Positions 1 to 7,032 of a DNA stretch of 24,466 bases are shown in pieces. The DNA is from JAUZQZ01 sp964624255. GTDB lineage: Bacteria > Pseudomonadota > Zetaproteobacteria > Mariprofundales > Mariprofundaceae. The stretch spans positions 1-24,466 of the forward strand of contig CAZUWV010000019.1 of the NCBI GenBank assembly GCA_964624255.1, read 5' to 3'. The position numbers and the translations under genes are program-made. A model generated the notes under the pieces. The model did no database searches, was not told the origin of the DNA, and saw only the letters and a list, made by a program, of their open reading frames with translations. Within the stretch, counting starts at the first letter, position 1. The number at the start of each line of letters is the position of its first letter.

Positions 1-67
1 TCAAATCCAGCAACTGTTTGACTTCGGTCTGAAACGTGCGGGTTTCCCTGCTTGTATTGGTGGTCAT
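1..67 (-). CDS. htpG: Chaperone HtpG (Hsp90), N-terminal fragment cut by the window edge
   Basis: Only the first 22 codons lie in the window; the gene runs off the left end. The peptide starts MTTNTSRETRTFQTEVKQLL, and the ETRTFQTEVKQLLDL stretch is the very conserved N-terminal start of bacterial Hsp90, where the ATPase domain begins. The ATG at 65-67 (minus) is preceded by an AGGAG ribosome binding site at good spacing, which fixes the start. The family member is a cytoplasmic ATP-dependent chaperone dimer. Immediately upstream is a short inverted-repeat element (99-152), so the promoter must lie within or beyond it. The identification rests on few residues, but they are highly characteristic. 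Confidence 0.85.
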   Translation of the reverse strand, partial: MTTNTSRETRTFQTEVKQLLDL

Positions 68-98
68 GAGTTCTCCTGAAAATAATTAATTCTTGTTT

Positions 99-152
99 GA
101 GTCTCTTGCAAAACTCCAGGCGGGATTGCCGCTCGCGAGTCTTGCAAGACGT
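99..152. mobile_element. Short deletion copy of the GAGCCTCTTGCAAAACTC inverted-repeat element (copy A)
   Basis: The left end reads GAGTCTCTTGCAAAACTCC (99-117) and the right end GCTCGCGAGTCTTGCAAGAC (131-150). These match the two ends of the longer copies at 6834-6994 and 20057-20217 with a few changes, in the same orientation as the 6834 copy, but roughly 110 bp of the interior is missing. It can fold into a hairpin. It lies between htpG and tRNA-Glu, both on the minus strand. No coding capacity. Confidence 0.7.
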
Positions 153-201
153 TAAAAGGCTAAAAAAAAACGCCCACATTACTGTAACTATTTGATTTTA
201 T

Positions 202-278
202 TGGCGTCCCCAACCGGATTCGAACCGGTGTTGCCGCCGTGAAAGGGCGGTGTCCTAGGCCGACTAGACGATGGGGAC
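202..278 (-). tRNA. tRNA-Glu (anticodon TTC), CCA encoded
   Basis: On the minus strand a full cloverleaf can be read. The acceptor stem GTCCCCA pairs with TGGGGAC, followed by discriminator G and an encoded CCA (202-204). The D-arm contains AGTCGGCCTAGGAC. The anticodon arm is CCGCC-CTTTCAC-GGCGG with TTC as anticodon. The T-arm is CCGGTTCGAATCCGG. The mature body is 205-278 without CCA. A TATATT-like -10 lies about 25 nt upstream (near 309-314). A run of A/T follows downstream (162-170) on the htpG side. Confidence 0.97.
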
Positions 279-280
279 GT

Positions 281-615
281 CTACTTCCTCGACAAGGCGG
301 CGTAGAATATACGAACAGTGGTACGCATTCAAACGCAGATTTTCAAAAGGCGGGTATCCTCCAACCAGCGCGAGAGATTTTATTTGCGGGTCGGCCGAAG
401 TGATATCTGTAGACACTCTATAACTCCATGAATCTCCTAAACAAATAACATAGCCGTTTATGCGTCTGAATATGTGTCAGATCGTCGTGATCTGATTGAA
501 CAAAACATGAGATGGTTGGGGTTGGTCTCCACATCGAATGTTTTGTGATGGAGCAGCGCGTCAAGATGGTGCATAGGCTGGATGGAGAAATGGCCATCTT
601 CTTTATTCACAGCTC
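281..615. other. Intergenic stretch without a recognisable gene
   Basis: No convincing gene on either strand. One open plus-strand stretch (441-548, about 35 codons, no start codon, ending TGA) contains SEYVSDRRDLIEQNMRWLGL, which looks protein-like, but I do not recognise it and it has no usable ribosome binding site. It could be a decayed gene remnant. The side next to the tRNA should hold the tRNA promoter. No clear terminator for the minus-strand cassette that ends at 616. Confidence 0.4.
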
Positions 616-1230
616 CTAACCTCCGAGCCGCCCGGATTTAATATCAAAACCGGACTGGAGCAATCTGGCAAGATCTTCCGGCACGTCCACATCGAAGCCC
701 ATACTTAGGCACTGGTACGAAAGGTCCAGTTCCGATACTTGATGTATGGTGTCATTTAATGCTGTGGATGTCCCCCATGCGATGCCCTGGAATATTTTTT
801 TTCTGTAACCGCGCATGGCCAGAAGATCATACCCCCCGTCTTCGACGGGACCGAGGATCACGTCATACCGGCGTAGCATACGCAGGGCGCAGTGCAGCCG
901 TGCAATACTCATATGCGGGCTGTCCGTACCCAACAGTAACACGCCTCGCGCGCCATATGTGACCGCGCGCTCGGCAAGCCGGCTCATACGCAGGCCAAGG
1001 TCACCCTCCCCCTGCGGTAGAACGGATGCATCAAACTGACGGAAAAAAGAATGGTATGGATCATCGGTGGCAATCCACGCATAAGGGAACAAATGCAACA
1101 CCCGCTTGATCACGCAAGTGGCCATGGCAGCGTGGATATTTGCAGCCTCCAAGGGAGAATACTGTGGTTGTAAACGGGTTTTAACCCCGCCCGCGACGGG
1201 CGCCTTACAAAAAATGATGGGGCGAATCAT
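616..1230 (-). CDS. TIGR04282/DUF2064-type glycosyltransferase-fold protein
   Basis: About 204 residues, the usual size for the family named rSAM/selenodomain-associated transferase 1. The protein starts MIRPIIFCKAPVAGGVKTRL, the nucleotide-binding signature of GT-A/nucleotidyltransferase-like folds (KxPxxGxVKTRL). It carries the family blocks LLGTDSPHM and ILGPVEDGGYDLLAMRG, then a WGTSTAL segment. An in-frame start 17 codons further upstream is possible. I prefer ATG 1228-1230 because it overlaps the stop of the preceding gene as ATGA, the typical arrangement for translational coupling. It is the last gene of a three-gene minus-strand cassette. The substrate is unknown: family members occur beside arsenosugar and seleno-metabolite genes, none of which are visible here. 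Confidence 0.8.
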   Translation of the reverse strand: MIRPIIFCKAPVAGGVKTRLQPQYSPLEAANIHAAMATCVIKRVLHLFPYAWIATDDPYHSFFRQFDASVLPQGEGDLGLRMSRLAERAVTYGARGVLLLGTDSPHMSIARLHCALRMLRRYDVILGPVEDGGYDLLAMRGYRKKIFQGIAWGTSTALNDTIHQVSELDLSYQCLSMGFDVDVPEDLARLLQSGFDIKSGRLGG

Positions 1231-1919
1231 GGGCAGTCCGTGTAAAAGTGCTTCAACGTCGCCGGACTGGCACCGAGCCAATAGCGAAACCTAAGCCACC
1301 ACATTAACAGTATCGTCCGCGCAATACCGCGTCTTTCCCACCGGCGGCTGGATGTTTTTACCCTGGAGCGCAGACAGGCTATACGCCCTTCTCTCTTCAA
1401 ACGCCGCGAGAATTCCACATCTTCCATCAGGGGCTGCTCAGGAAAACCACCCATGCGTTCAAATACTTTACGGCGCACAAACATTGCCTGGTCGCCGGTG
1501 CTGATTCTGGTAAGCCGTGAACGCCAATTGATAAACCATTCAATCACACGAAAGGCGGGGTGATCCCCGGAAAGCTGTACATCGAAACGTCCACCCACCA
1601 CATCGGGGTCAGACATTGCCCGTTCGATATGCTCGATATGGCCTGAAGATAACTCTGTATCTATGTGAAGAAAAACAATAATATCCGACTTGGATTCAGA
1701 TGCTCCGGTATTCATCTGAATTGCTCGTCCACATTTGGAGCAAATCCATTTCACAGCCATTTTTTTCAGCAATACAGGTGTTTCATCCGATGACCCGCCA
1801 TCCACAAAGATAATCTCGTTATCTCCCAAACCATGGATGCCTTGTAACATGGATGACAGGCGACCCGCCTCATTCAAAACGGGAACGATAACGGTGACTC
1901 CATGGCCGATTGGCTCCAT
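1227..1919 (-). CDS. TIGR04283-type family 2 glycosyltransferase
   Basis: About 230 residues from ATG 1919; a GTG at 1967 would add 16 residues and leave only 22 nt to the previous gene. After MEPIGHGVTVIVPVLNE come the GT2 motifs FVDGGSSDET (nucleotide binding), FLHIDTEL (the DxD-like metal site) and LMEDVEFSRRLKREGRI (the ED catalytic region). A basic TSSRRWERRG block and a WWLRFRYWLG hydrophobic tail follow, as in the family called rSAM/selenodomain-associated transferase 2. The protein is probably cytoplasmic or membrane-associated and transfers a sugar from a nucleotide donor; the acceptor is unknown. It sits downstream of an ATP-grasp-like gene, and its TGA overlaps the ATG of the TIGR04282 gene. 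ArsM or ArsS, the usual arsenosugar partners, are not in the window. Confidence 0.82.
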   Translation of the reverse strand: MEPIGHGVTVIVPVLNEAGRLSSMLQGIHGLGDNEIIFVDGGSSDETPVLLKKMAVKWICSKCGRAIQMNTGASESKSDIIVFLHIDTELSSGHIEHIERAMSDPDVVGGRFDVQLSGDHPAFRVIEWFINWRSRLTRISTGDQAMFVRRKVFERMGGFPEQPLMEDVEFSRRLKREGRIACLRSRVKTSSRRWERRGIARTILLMWWLRFRYWLGASPATLKHFYTDCP

Positions 1920-1989
1920 ATTCTTGATAGCCCTGATTCCTTTTTTGTGCGATGGACACTTGATCACGGCGATTTATGAATAGTTCAGG

Positions 1990-3045
1990 TTAGATTGAAA
2001 GTGGAATCCAGCCACTTCCTTCGCTGCGGAAATTGGTCATCTGTCCCCGCCAAATACGTCCCGCCACAGCCAACAACCGGGAACCCTGCGTATACAGCCG
2101 GACATCCAACTTGAATTCTACCCCTTCCAGGTTGACAGTGCCTGGCGGGACATAGCGCTGGAGGATGGTTTCTTCAGGCGCTAGCGCCGCGAAGCGCTTA
2201 CGGCTCATGGCCTTCCCCAGCACAACCCCCTTTCCACCATGGCGTGCTTCCGGTTTGAAGACCCATTGTTTGCGTTCATCCCAGATAGCATCCCGACTCA
2301 CATCTTTCAGACGCCGGGATTCTGGTACGATATGGCGAATGAACCGGACATCTTCCCGGGGGAGAAAGGTTTCCAGAAGCCCTTTCCTCCACCAGTCCAC
2401 CATGCGTCCCTTGTCTCCCAACAGGGCATAGCTGCGTGGATGCGGATTCAACTGTACCAGATGTTCCTTATAGGCTTTGCGAATGTGAGCGAGATCGGGA
2501 TGCTTGAGATAAAAATCCGTATGCCGGTTATAAATCGCATCCAGCCTGATATTCTCAACATATAATCCGTCAGACCGGATACTAATGGCCTCAGGGCTGA
2601 CAACGAAAACCTTTCGACCCTCATCGCCCAGTAATGTCGCATAGGCCAGCATTTCCGGATACATATATTGCCGGGCCACATCCTCATCCATGACTGCAAT
2701 ATGCCGCCATGGATGAGGAAACATGCTACACAGCCTCGCTGTCAGCGGTTCATGCCATTCGAGCAGGCTCGGCTGCGGCAGCCATCTTCCGTCACCAATA
2801 TAAAGGCCGCCTGCATTGTTGTTAATTTCGATAAGTTTTGGTCCGTCCGGTGTTAAATGAAAATCATATCCCATCAGCGCGCTGGGCGTTTCAGGATCGA
2901 TGTCTGCGGCCCGTGGTAGCCGGTCCTTCAAAATAGCCAGATAGTCAGGATTCTGTTTCAGCCTCCACATCGTCCGTACAAAGTCCCGCATACACGAAAA
3001 ATCCTCGTGCGAAACAGGGACGGGGGTTTCCGAAGCCAGAGACAT
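1990..3045 (-). CDS. ATP-grasp-like ligase family protein, specific function unknown
   Basis: A 351-residue soluble protein with no signal peptide. The N-terminal third contains ALMGYDFHLTPDGPKLIEIN followed by NNAGGLY (about residues 56-82). The middle has the IYNRHTDFYLKHPDL segment (171-185). The C-terminal half has WVFKPEARHGGKGVVLGK (261-278), matching the phosphate-binding loop of ATP-grasp enzymes. Near the end, VEFKLDVRLYTQGSRLLAVA and GRIWRGQMTNFRSEGSGW carry the Asp/Asn-Arg metal-ATP residues. I infer carboxylate-amine or similar ligase chemistry from the fold only. It is first in a minus-strand cassette with two glycosyltransferase-fold genes and is divergent from rlmN, with only 47 nt between the two starts. 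The ribosome binding site is weak. Confidence 0.65.
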   Translation of the reverse strand: MSLASETPVPVSHEDFSCMRDFVRTMWRLKQNPDYLAILKDRLPRAADIDPETPSALMGYDFHLTPDGPKLIEINNNAGGLYIGDGRWLPQPSLLEWHEPLTARLCSMFPHPWRHIAVMDEDVARQYMYPEMLAYATLLGDEGRKVFVVSPEAISIRSDGLYVENIRLDAIYNRHTDFYLKHPDLAHIRKAYKEHLVQLNPHPRSYALLGDKGRMVDWWRKGLLETFLPREDVRFIRHIVPESRRLKDVSRDAIWDERKQWVFKPEARHGGKGVVLGKAMSRKRFAALAPEETILQRYVPPGTVNLEGVEFKLDVRLYTQGSRLLAVAGRIWRGQMTNFRSEGSGWIPLSI

Positions 3046-3092
3046 AGGAGGCGGATGCTACCCGAAGACGGCATTCGCTGTACAATGCGGAA

Positions 3093-4160
3093 ATGTCGGA
3101 TAACAGACTGCAATTACCCGCGCTAACATTGTCGGAACTCATGGCCCAAATTATATCCATGCAGCAACCTGTTTATCGTGCAAAACAGGTATGGACATGG
3201 ATGGACAAGGGCGTTTCCAATCCTGAGACCATGCACAACCTGCCTGCCGATTTTCGCCGAAAGCTCTCCGAACATCTGGTCTGCGAGCCGTTAGAGCTGG
3301 TGAAGCGGCAGATATCCACGGATGGTACGCGTAAATACCTGTTTCAACTAAAACGCGGCGGCATGGTGGAAACTGTTTTAATCCCTGATGAACATCGGGG
3401 AACAGTCTGTATTTCCTCACAGGTCGGGTGTGTACTGGATTGTCCTTTTTGTTATACGGGAACGCAGAGATTTGAGGCCAATCTGACAGCAGGTGAAATA
3501 CTGGCGCAAATTCTTGCCGTCAAACTCGACATATGGCGTGATCCACTATGCGAAACACTGCACCAGCATGTCACCCATGTGGTCTATATGGGTATGGGTG
3601 AGCCGTTGGCGAATGAAGGCGGTGTACATGGAAGCTTGCGTATCCTCCTCGACCAGGGCGGACTTCATCTGTCTCGGCGACGTATCACCGTTTCCACGTC
3701 GGGCCTTGTGCCGCAGATCCAGCGTCTGGGCGAAGCATACCCCGTAAATTTAGCGATTTCCCTGCATGCAGCCAGAAACGACTTACGTGACGAGCTGGTT
3801 CCCGTCAATCGTAAATATCCGCTTGAAGTATTGCGCGCGTGCCTCAACGATTATCCGCTGGGCAAGCAACGCCATATCACGCTGGAATATGTGATGCTTG
3901 CGGATGTGAATGATCGGGATACCGATCTGGACGCACTCATACAGTTTGTTAACCCAGAACGGGAGCGCGTTAATCTCATTCACTTTAACGCGTGGCCCGG
4001 GGCGCCCTACCCCGCCGCCTCGAAACAACATATGAATATATTTGCCAGAACCTTGATTGAAAAAGGCATTCGTGCCACTGTGAGGCGCTCTCGCGGAGAC
4101 GATATTATGGCTGCATGCGGCCAGCTAAAGGGACAGTCCGGTCCGGGCTATTCAAAATAA
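3093..4160 (+). CDS. rlmN: Dual-specificity 23S rRNA A2503 / tRNA A37 C2-methyltransferase RlmN
   Basis: A 355-residue radical-SAM methyltransferase of normal length. It uses SAM to place a methyl group at C2 of A2503 in 23S rRNA and of A37 in some tRNAs. The 4Fe-4S cluster motif is GCVLDCPFCYTGTQRF, with Cys113, Cys117 and Cys120. The methyl-carrying cysteine is Cys342 in RRSRGDDIMAACGQL. The HVVYMGMGEPLAN and HAARNDLRDELVPVNR blocks are typical. A TACAAT sequence (3081-3086) just upstream is a possible -10. It heads a plus-strand run with mtnP, pilF and rodZ, matching the rlmN-pilF-rodZ order common in gamma- and betaproteobacteria except for the mtnP inserted after it. Confidence 0.97.
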   Translation: MSDNRLQLPALTLSELMAQIISMQQPVYRAKQVWTWMDKGVSNPETMHNLPADFRRKLSEHLVCEPLELVKRQISTDGTRKYLFQLKRGGMVETVLIPDEHRGTVCISSQVGCVLDCPFCYTGTQRFEANLTAGEILAQILAVKLDIWRDPLCETLHQHVTHVVYMGMGEPLANEGGVHGSLRILLDQGGLHLSRRRITVSTSGLVPQIQRLGEAYPVNLAISLHAARNDLRDELVPVNRKYPLEVLRACLNDYPLGKQRHITLEYVMLADVNDRDTDLDALIQFVNPERERVNLIHFNAWPGAPYPAASKQHMNIFARTLIEKGIRATVRRSRGDDIMAACGQLKGQSGPGYSK

Positions 4161-4222
4161 TTTCAGTCAGGTAATCATGGTGACCATATCGGATACACTT
4201 CGTGCAACAACGGATGGGGAAA

Positions 4223-5086
4223 ATGAATAATCGAATAGGCATTATTGGCGGTAGCGGCTTGTATGGTATCGAAGCTATTGAAGTACTCGACCGCCTCAAT
4301 ATCGAAACACCGTATGGCCAACCCTCAGCTCCATTGGTATTGGCCCGTATGGGCCACCACGAAGTAGTCTTCCTCCCGCGCCACGGACAGGGGCACGCCA
4401 TCCCACCGCATCGCATCAATTATCGTGCAAATATCTATGCCATGAAGCTGGCGGGTGTTTCGCGCATTATTTCCATATCCGCCGTAGGTTCACTGCGGGA
4501 AAGAATTAAACCGGGAGATTTTGTGCTGGTGGACCAATTCGTAGACCGCACCTCTGGCCGCGCCTCAACATTCTTCGACGGGCCTGTAGTTGCGCATGTA
4601 TCCATGGCGAACCCCGTATGTGCCAGCCTGCGTGCCCAATTGGTGGAGGCTTGCCGCAACATCGGTACCTCCATCCATGATGGGGGCGCTTACCTGGCCA
4701 TGCAAGGACCTCAATTCTCTTCAAGGGCTGAGTCCGAACTCTATCGAGGCTGGGGTATGGATGTGATTGGCATGACCAATATGCCCGAGGCCAAACTCGC
4801 ACGGGAAGCGGAAATTTGCTATGCCACGGTAGCCATGAGTACCGATTATGATTGCTGGCATGAAGAGGAAGAGGATGTCAGCGTAAACAATATTCTTGAA
4901 ATTATGCGCGATAATGTCGCCAAGGCTCAAAATATGCTGTGCGCGTTCTTTGCGTTGGGTGAAGATATCCACCGCTGCGCGGAAAATTGTCGTTCAGTGC
5001 TTGAACATGCCATCATCAGTGATATGACGACCTTGAACGACCAGGCGCTGAGGCCTGTTCATGCCCTTGTGAAGCATTTGCTGTAA
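4223..5086 (+). CDS. mtnP: S-methyl-5'-thioadenosine phosphorylase
   Basis: About 287 residues. It phosphorolyses methylthioadenosine, a by-product of polyamine and homoserine-lactone synthesis, to adenine and methylthioribose-1-phosphate. The start MNNRIGIIGGSGLYG holds the phosphate-binding GGSGLY. LPRHGQGHAIPPHRINYRAN, SAVGSLRE and TNMPEAKLAREAEICYA follow. STDYDCWHEEEEDVS carries the Asp pair that distinguishes adenosine-type (MTAP) from guanosine/inosine-type enzymes. I chose ATG 4223 because GGATGGGGA sits just ahead; a GTG at 4202 would add 7 residues. A methylthioinosine phosphorylase is the main alternative, but the DYD motif argues against it. The stop overlaps the next ATG by one base (TAATG). 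Confidence 0.9.
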   Translation: MNNRIGIIGGSGLYGIEAIEVLDRLNIETPYGQPSAPLVLARMGHHEVVFLPRHGQGHAIPPHRINYRANIYAMKLAGVSRIISISAVGSLRERIKPGDFVLVDQFVDRTSGRASTFFDGPVVAHVSMANPVCASLRAQLVEACRNIGTSIHDGGAYLAMQGPQFSSRAESELYRGWGMDVIGMTNMPEAKLAREAEICYATVAMSTDYDCWHEEEEDVSVNNILEIMRDNVAKAQNMLCAFFALGEDIHRCAENCRSVLEHAIISDMTTLNDQALRPVHALVKHLL

Positions 5087-5868
5087 TGCGCATCGGCTCG
5101 AAAAAAAAACCATTGATTTGTACTGTACTGTTGCTCACGACGGTTAGTTTATCCGCGTGCGCAAATATGAACCCATCGGTGAGCCTAAAACTCCAGACCA
5201 GGCGTGTGGACATTCATTATCAACTCGGCGTAGATGCCTTGAGCAAGAAAAATCTACCCAAGGCTTTTGATGAACTGCTACTCGCCAAGAGCATGGCCCC
5301 GGATCGTTCCGACGTACTGGATGCGCTCGCCTATGCCTGGCAATTGCGCGGTAATTTAAGTAAGGCCAATGGATATTATCAGCAATCGCTCAAACACCAT
5401 CCATCTTCCGCCACCTATAACAACTATGGCGGGTTGATGTTGCAAATGAACAAGCCGAAGGTGGCTGAGAAATATTTCCGCAAAGCCCTGAATGACCCGC
5501 GTTACCGCCACCCTGATATCGCTTACATCAACCTCGGCGATGCCCTGCTGCTTCAGAAACGTTTTAATGAAGCCATTGCGGCCTACCGTCAGGCGCGCAG
5601 GCTCAACCCCAGCCAGGGAATATCCCGGATCAGGGAAGCCCGTGCTTATACGCGTTATGGACGTATCATTTTTGCCAAAGCCCTGTATGAAACCATCTTA
5701 CACGACAGACCCGACAATCGTCAGGCCCTTGAAGGCCTGCTGGGTCTGCTGCGTAAAGAAGGAAATACTTCTGAGGTCAGAAAACAATTGGAACATTTTC
5801 ATCAAATGGCTTCCGACCCTCTGGACAAAGCATGGGCTGAGGAAAAAATTAAAAGGCTGGCAGAATAA
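5086..5868 (+). CDS. pilF: Type IV pilus biogenesis TPR lipoprotein (PilF/PilW)
   Basis: A 260-residue protein with a basic N-terminus, a hydrophobic stretch and the lipobox LSAC, so Cys25 should be lipidated. After it come tandem TPR units, for example HYQLGVDALSKKNLPKAFDE, YNNYGGLMLQMNKPKVAEKY and INLGDALLLQKRFNEAIAAY. In Pseudomonas and Neisseria, PilF/PilW is the outer-membrane pilotin that helps assemble the PilQ secretin. The assignment comes from the lipobox-plus-TPR build and from the position between rlmN and rodZ. It is translationally coupled to mtnP (TAATG) and 2 nt from rodZ. No other pilus genes are in the window. Confidence 0.85.
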   Translation: MRIGSKKKPLICTVLLLTTVSLSACANMNPSVSLKLQTRRVDIHYQLGVDALSKKNLPKAFDELLLAKSMAPDRSDVLDALAYAWQLRGNLSKANGYYQQSLKHHPSSATYNNYGGLMLQMNKPKVAEKYFRKALNDPRYRHPDIAYINLGDALLLQKRFNEAIAAYRQARRLNPSQGISRIREARAYTRYGRIIFAKALYETILHDRPDNRQALEGLLGLLRKEGNTSEVRKQLEHFHQMASDPLDKAWAEEKIKRLAE

Positions 5869-5870
5869 CA

Positions 5871-6833
5871 ATGACTGATCCCTCAAACCCTGAACACACA
5901 GAAAAAGAACAGACGGACAAAGGAATACCCGCTAACGAACCGAAGGAACAGATTCAGGCTCGTCTGGGACAACAGCTATGCTCCGCCCGTAAACGCAGGA
6001 AGCTAACGATCAGAGAAGCTTCCGCGCAGCTAAAGATTAGCGAAGTCTACTTGCATGCGCTGGAGGGAGGTGACTGGCACCATCTTCCTGAGGAGGTCTA
6101 CGCCCTTGCTTTTCTGCGCCAGTATGCCGCACTTCTGGGTGAAGACTGCCACGAAGATATTGAAGCGTTGAAATCCAGTGACTATCAACTTACCCGACCC
6201 TACACCATGCCCGACCCGCCTATCGCTCCCAGCAAAATATGGGCCGTGGCTGTAGGCATTCTCTTTGTACTCCTTTTTATTCTATTTAATACGCTGAAAA
6301 ATAGTGGAGATGAGACGCCTCCACCGAAAATACTTGCCGCAAATACGAGTCCGACCATCCTGGCGGACAGGATCGTGACAACAACGCATCCCATTCCCGG
6401 AGTGGCGGTCAAGGGTACGACTTTGCCATCCCTGCCACATCAACTACCTGCTGCTACCATTTCCGGCTCCAGTCAGGCCGCCTCAAGAGCGAATTCCGCC
6501 ACCCTGCCCCGAATAACGAAAGGGTTCCCTCTGGCCGTAACCACTAAAATGGCTATCCAAACACGCCATTACTACCGCCTGATGGCCATTGGGTCTTCCG
6601 TCTGGCTACGGGTATACGACCCTTCCGGATCGCTACTTAAAGAAGTTTTGTTACACGCGGGACAAAGCCTGTCGTTAAAAAGTGATGCACCATTTCTCAC
6701 GATAACATGTGGCAATGCCGCAGCGCTGAAGATTGAAGTCGATCATACACTTTATGCTGCTGCCGGCACACTTGGCACAAAGAAAGAAGTCTTGCGTGAT
6801 TTCAGGATAAATGCACCGAATCATGACCATTAA
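5871..6833 (+). CDS. rodZ: Cytoskeletal membrane protein RodZ (HTH + DUF4115)
   Basis: A 320-residue bitopic membrane protein linking MreB to the cell envelope. Residues about 30-95 form the helix-turn-helix domain (LGQQLCSARKRRKLTIREAS, ISEVYLHALEGGDWHHLPEE, AFLRQYAALLGED). One membrane helix follows at about 123-141 (KIWAVAVGILFVLLFILFN). A low-complexity Pro/Thr/Ser linker leads to a C-terminal beta-rich domain ending AAGTLGTKKEVLRDFRINAP. The start is 2 nt after the pilF stop. The stop TAA directly abuts a 161-bp inverted-repeat element. ispG and hisS, which commonly follow rodZ, are absent, so this end of the operon appears to be a rearrangement point. Confidence 0.9.
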   Translation: MTDPSNPEHTEKEQTDKGIPANEPKEQIQARLGQQLCSARKRRKLTIREASAQLKISEVYLHALEGGDWHHLPEEVYALAFLRQYAALLGEDCHEDIEALKSSDYQLTRPYTMPDPPIAPSKIWAVAVGILFVLLFILFNTLKNSGDETPPPKILAANTSPTILADRIVTTTHPIPGVAVKGTTLPSLPHQLPAATISGSSQAASRANSATLPRITKGFPLAVTTKMAIQTRHYYRLMAIGSSVWLRVYDPSGSLLKEVLLHAGQSLSLKSDAPFLTITCGNAAALKIEVDHTLYAAAGTLGTKKEVLRDFRINAPNHDH

Positions 6834-6994
6834 GAGCCTCTTGCAAAACTCTGGGTGGATGAGCGGCAACCACACTTTGAGTCCATTGTCGGGATGGAAT
6901 GAGGTGCATGGTGGTTCCATGCATCGGAATTTCAGCACGGAAATGGGCCAAAGTGGGGAAGCCGATCGCCGCTCACGAGTTTTGCAAGAGGCTC
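6834..6994. mobile_element. 161-bp MITE-like inverted-repeat element (copy B)
   Basis: The ends are GAGCCTCTTGCAAAACTC (6834-6851) and its exact reverse complement (6977-6994). The interior matches, in inverse orientation, the element at 20057-20217 with about 15 mismatches over ~150 bases by eye, and a deleted form lies at 99-152. The element begins at the base after the rodZ stop TAA and ends 28 nt before the dapE leader. A TAA occurs on both sides (6831-6833 and 6996-6998) but is offset by one base on the right, so a 3-bp target duplication is only suggested. Ends of this kind resemble IS5-type insertion sequences (inference). The short open frames inside it are conserved only because the DNA is repeated. 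Confidence 0.8.
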
Positions 6995-7032
6995 CTAATA
7001 CTCACCATTTCTGCCGACTGCAAGTCTGAGCC

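Noticed and set aside
6811..7029. 72-codon open frame NSGWMSGNHTLSPLSGWNE...
   Set aside because: Falls within the inverted-repeat element. The similar peptide at 19998-20210 comes from the same repeat, and differences between copies do not favour silent codon positions in any obvious way.
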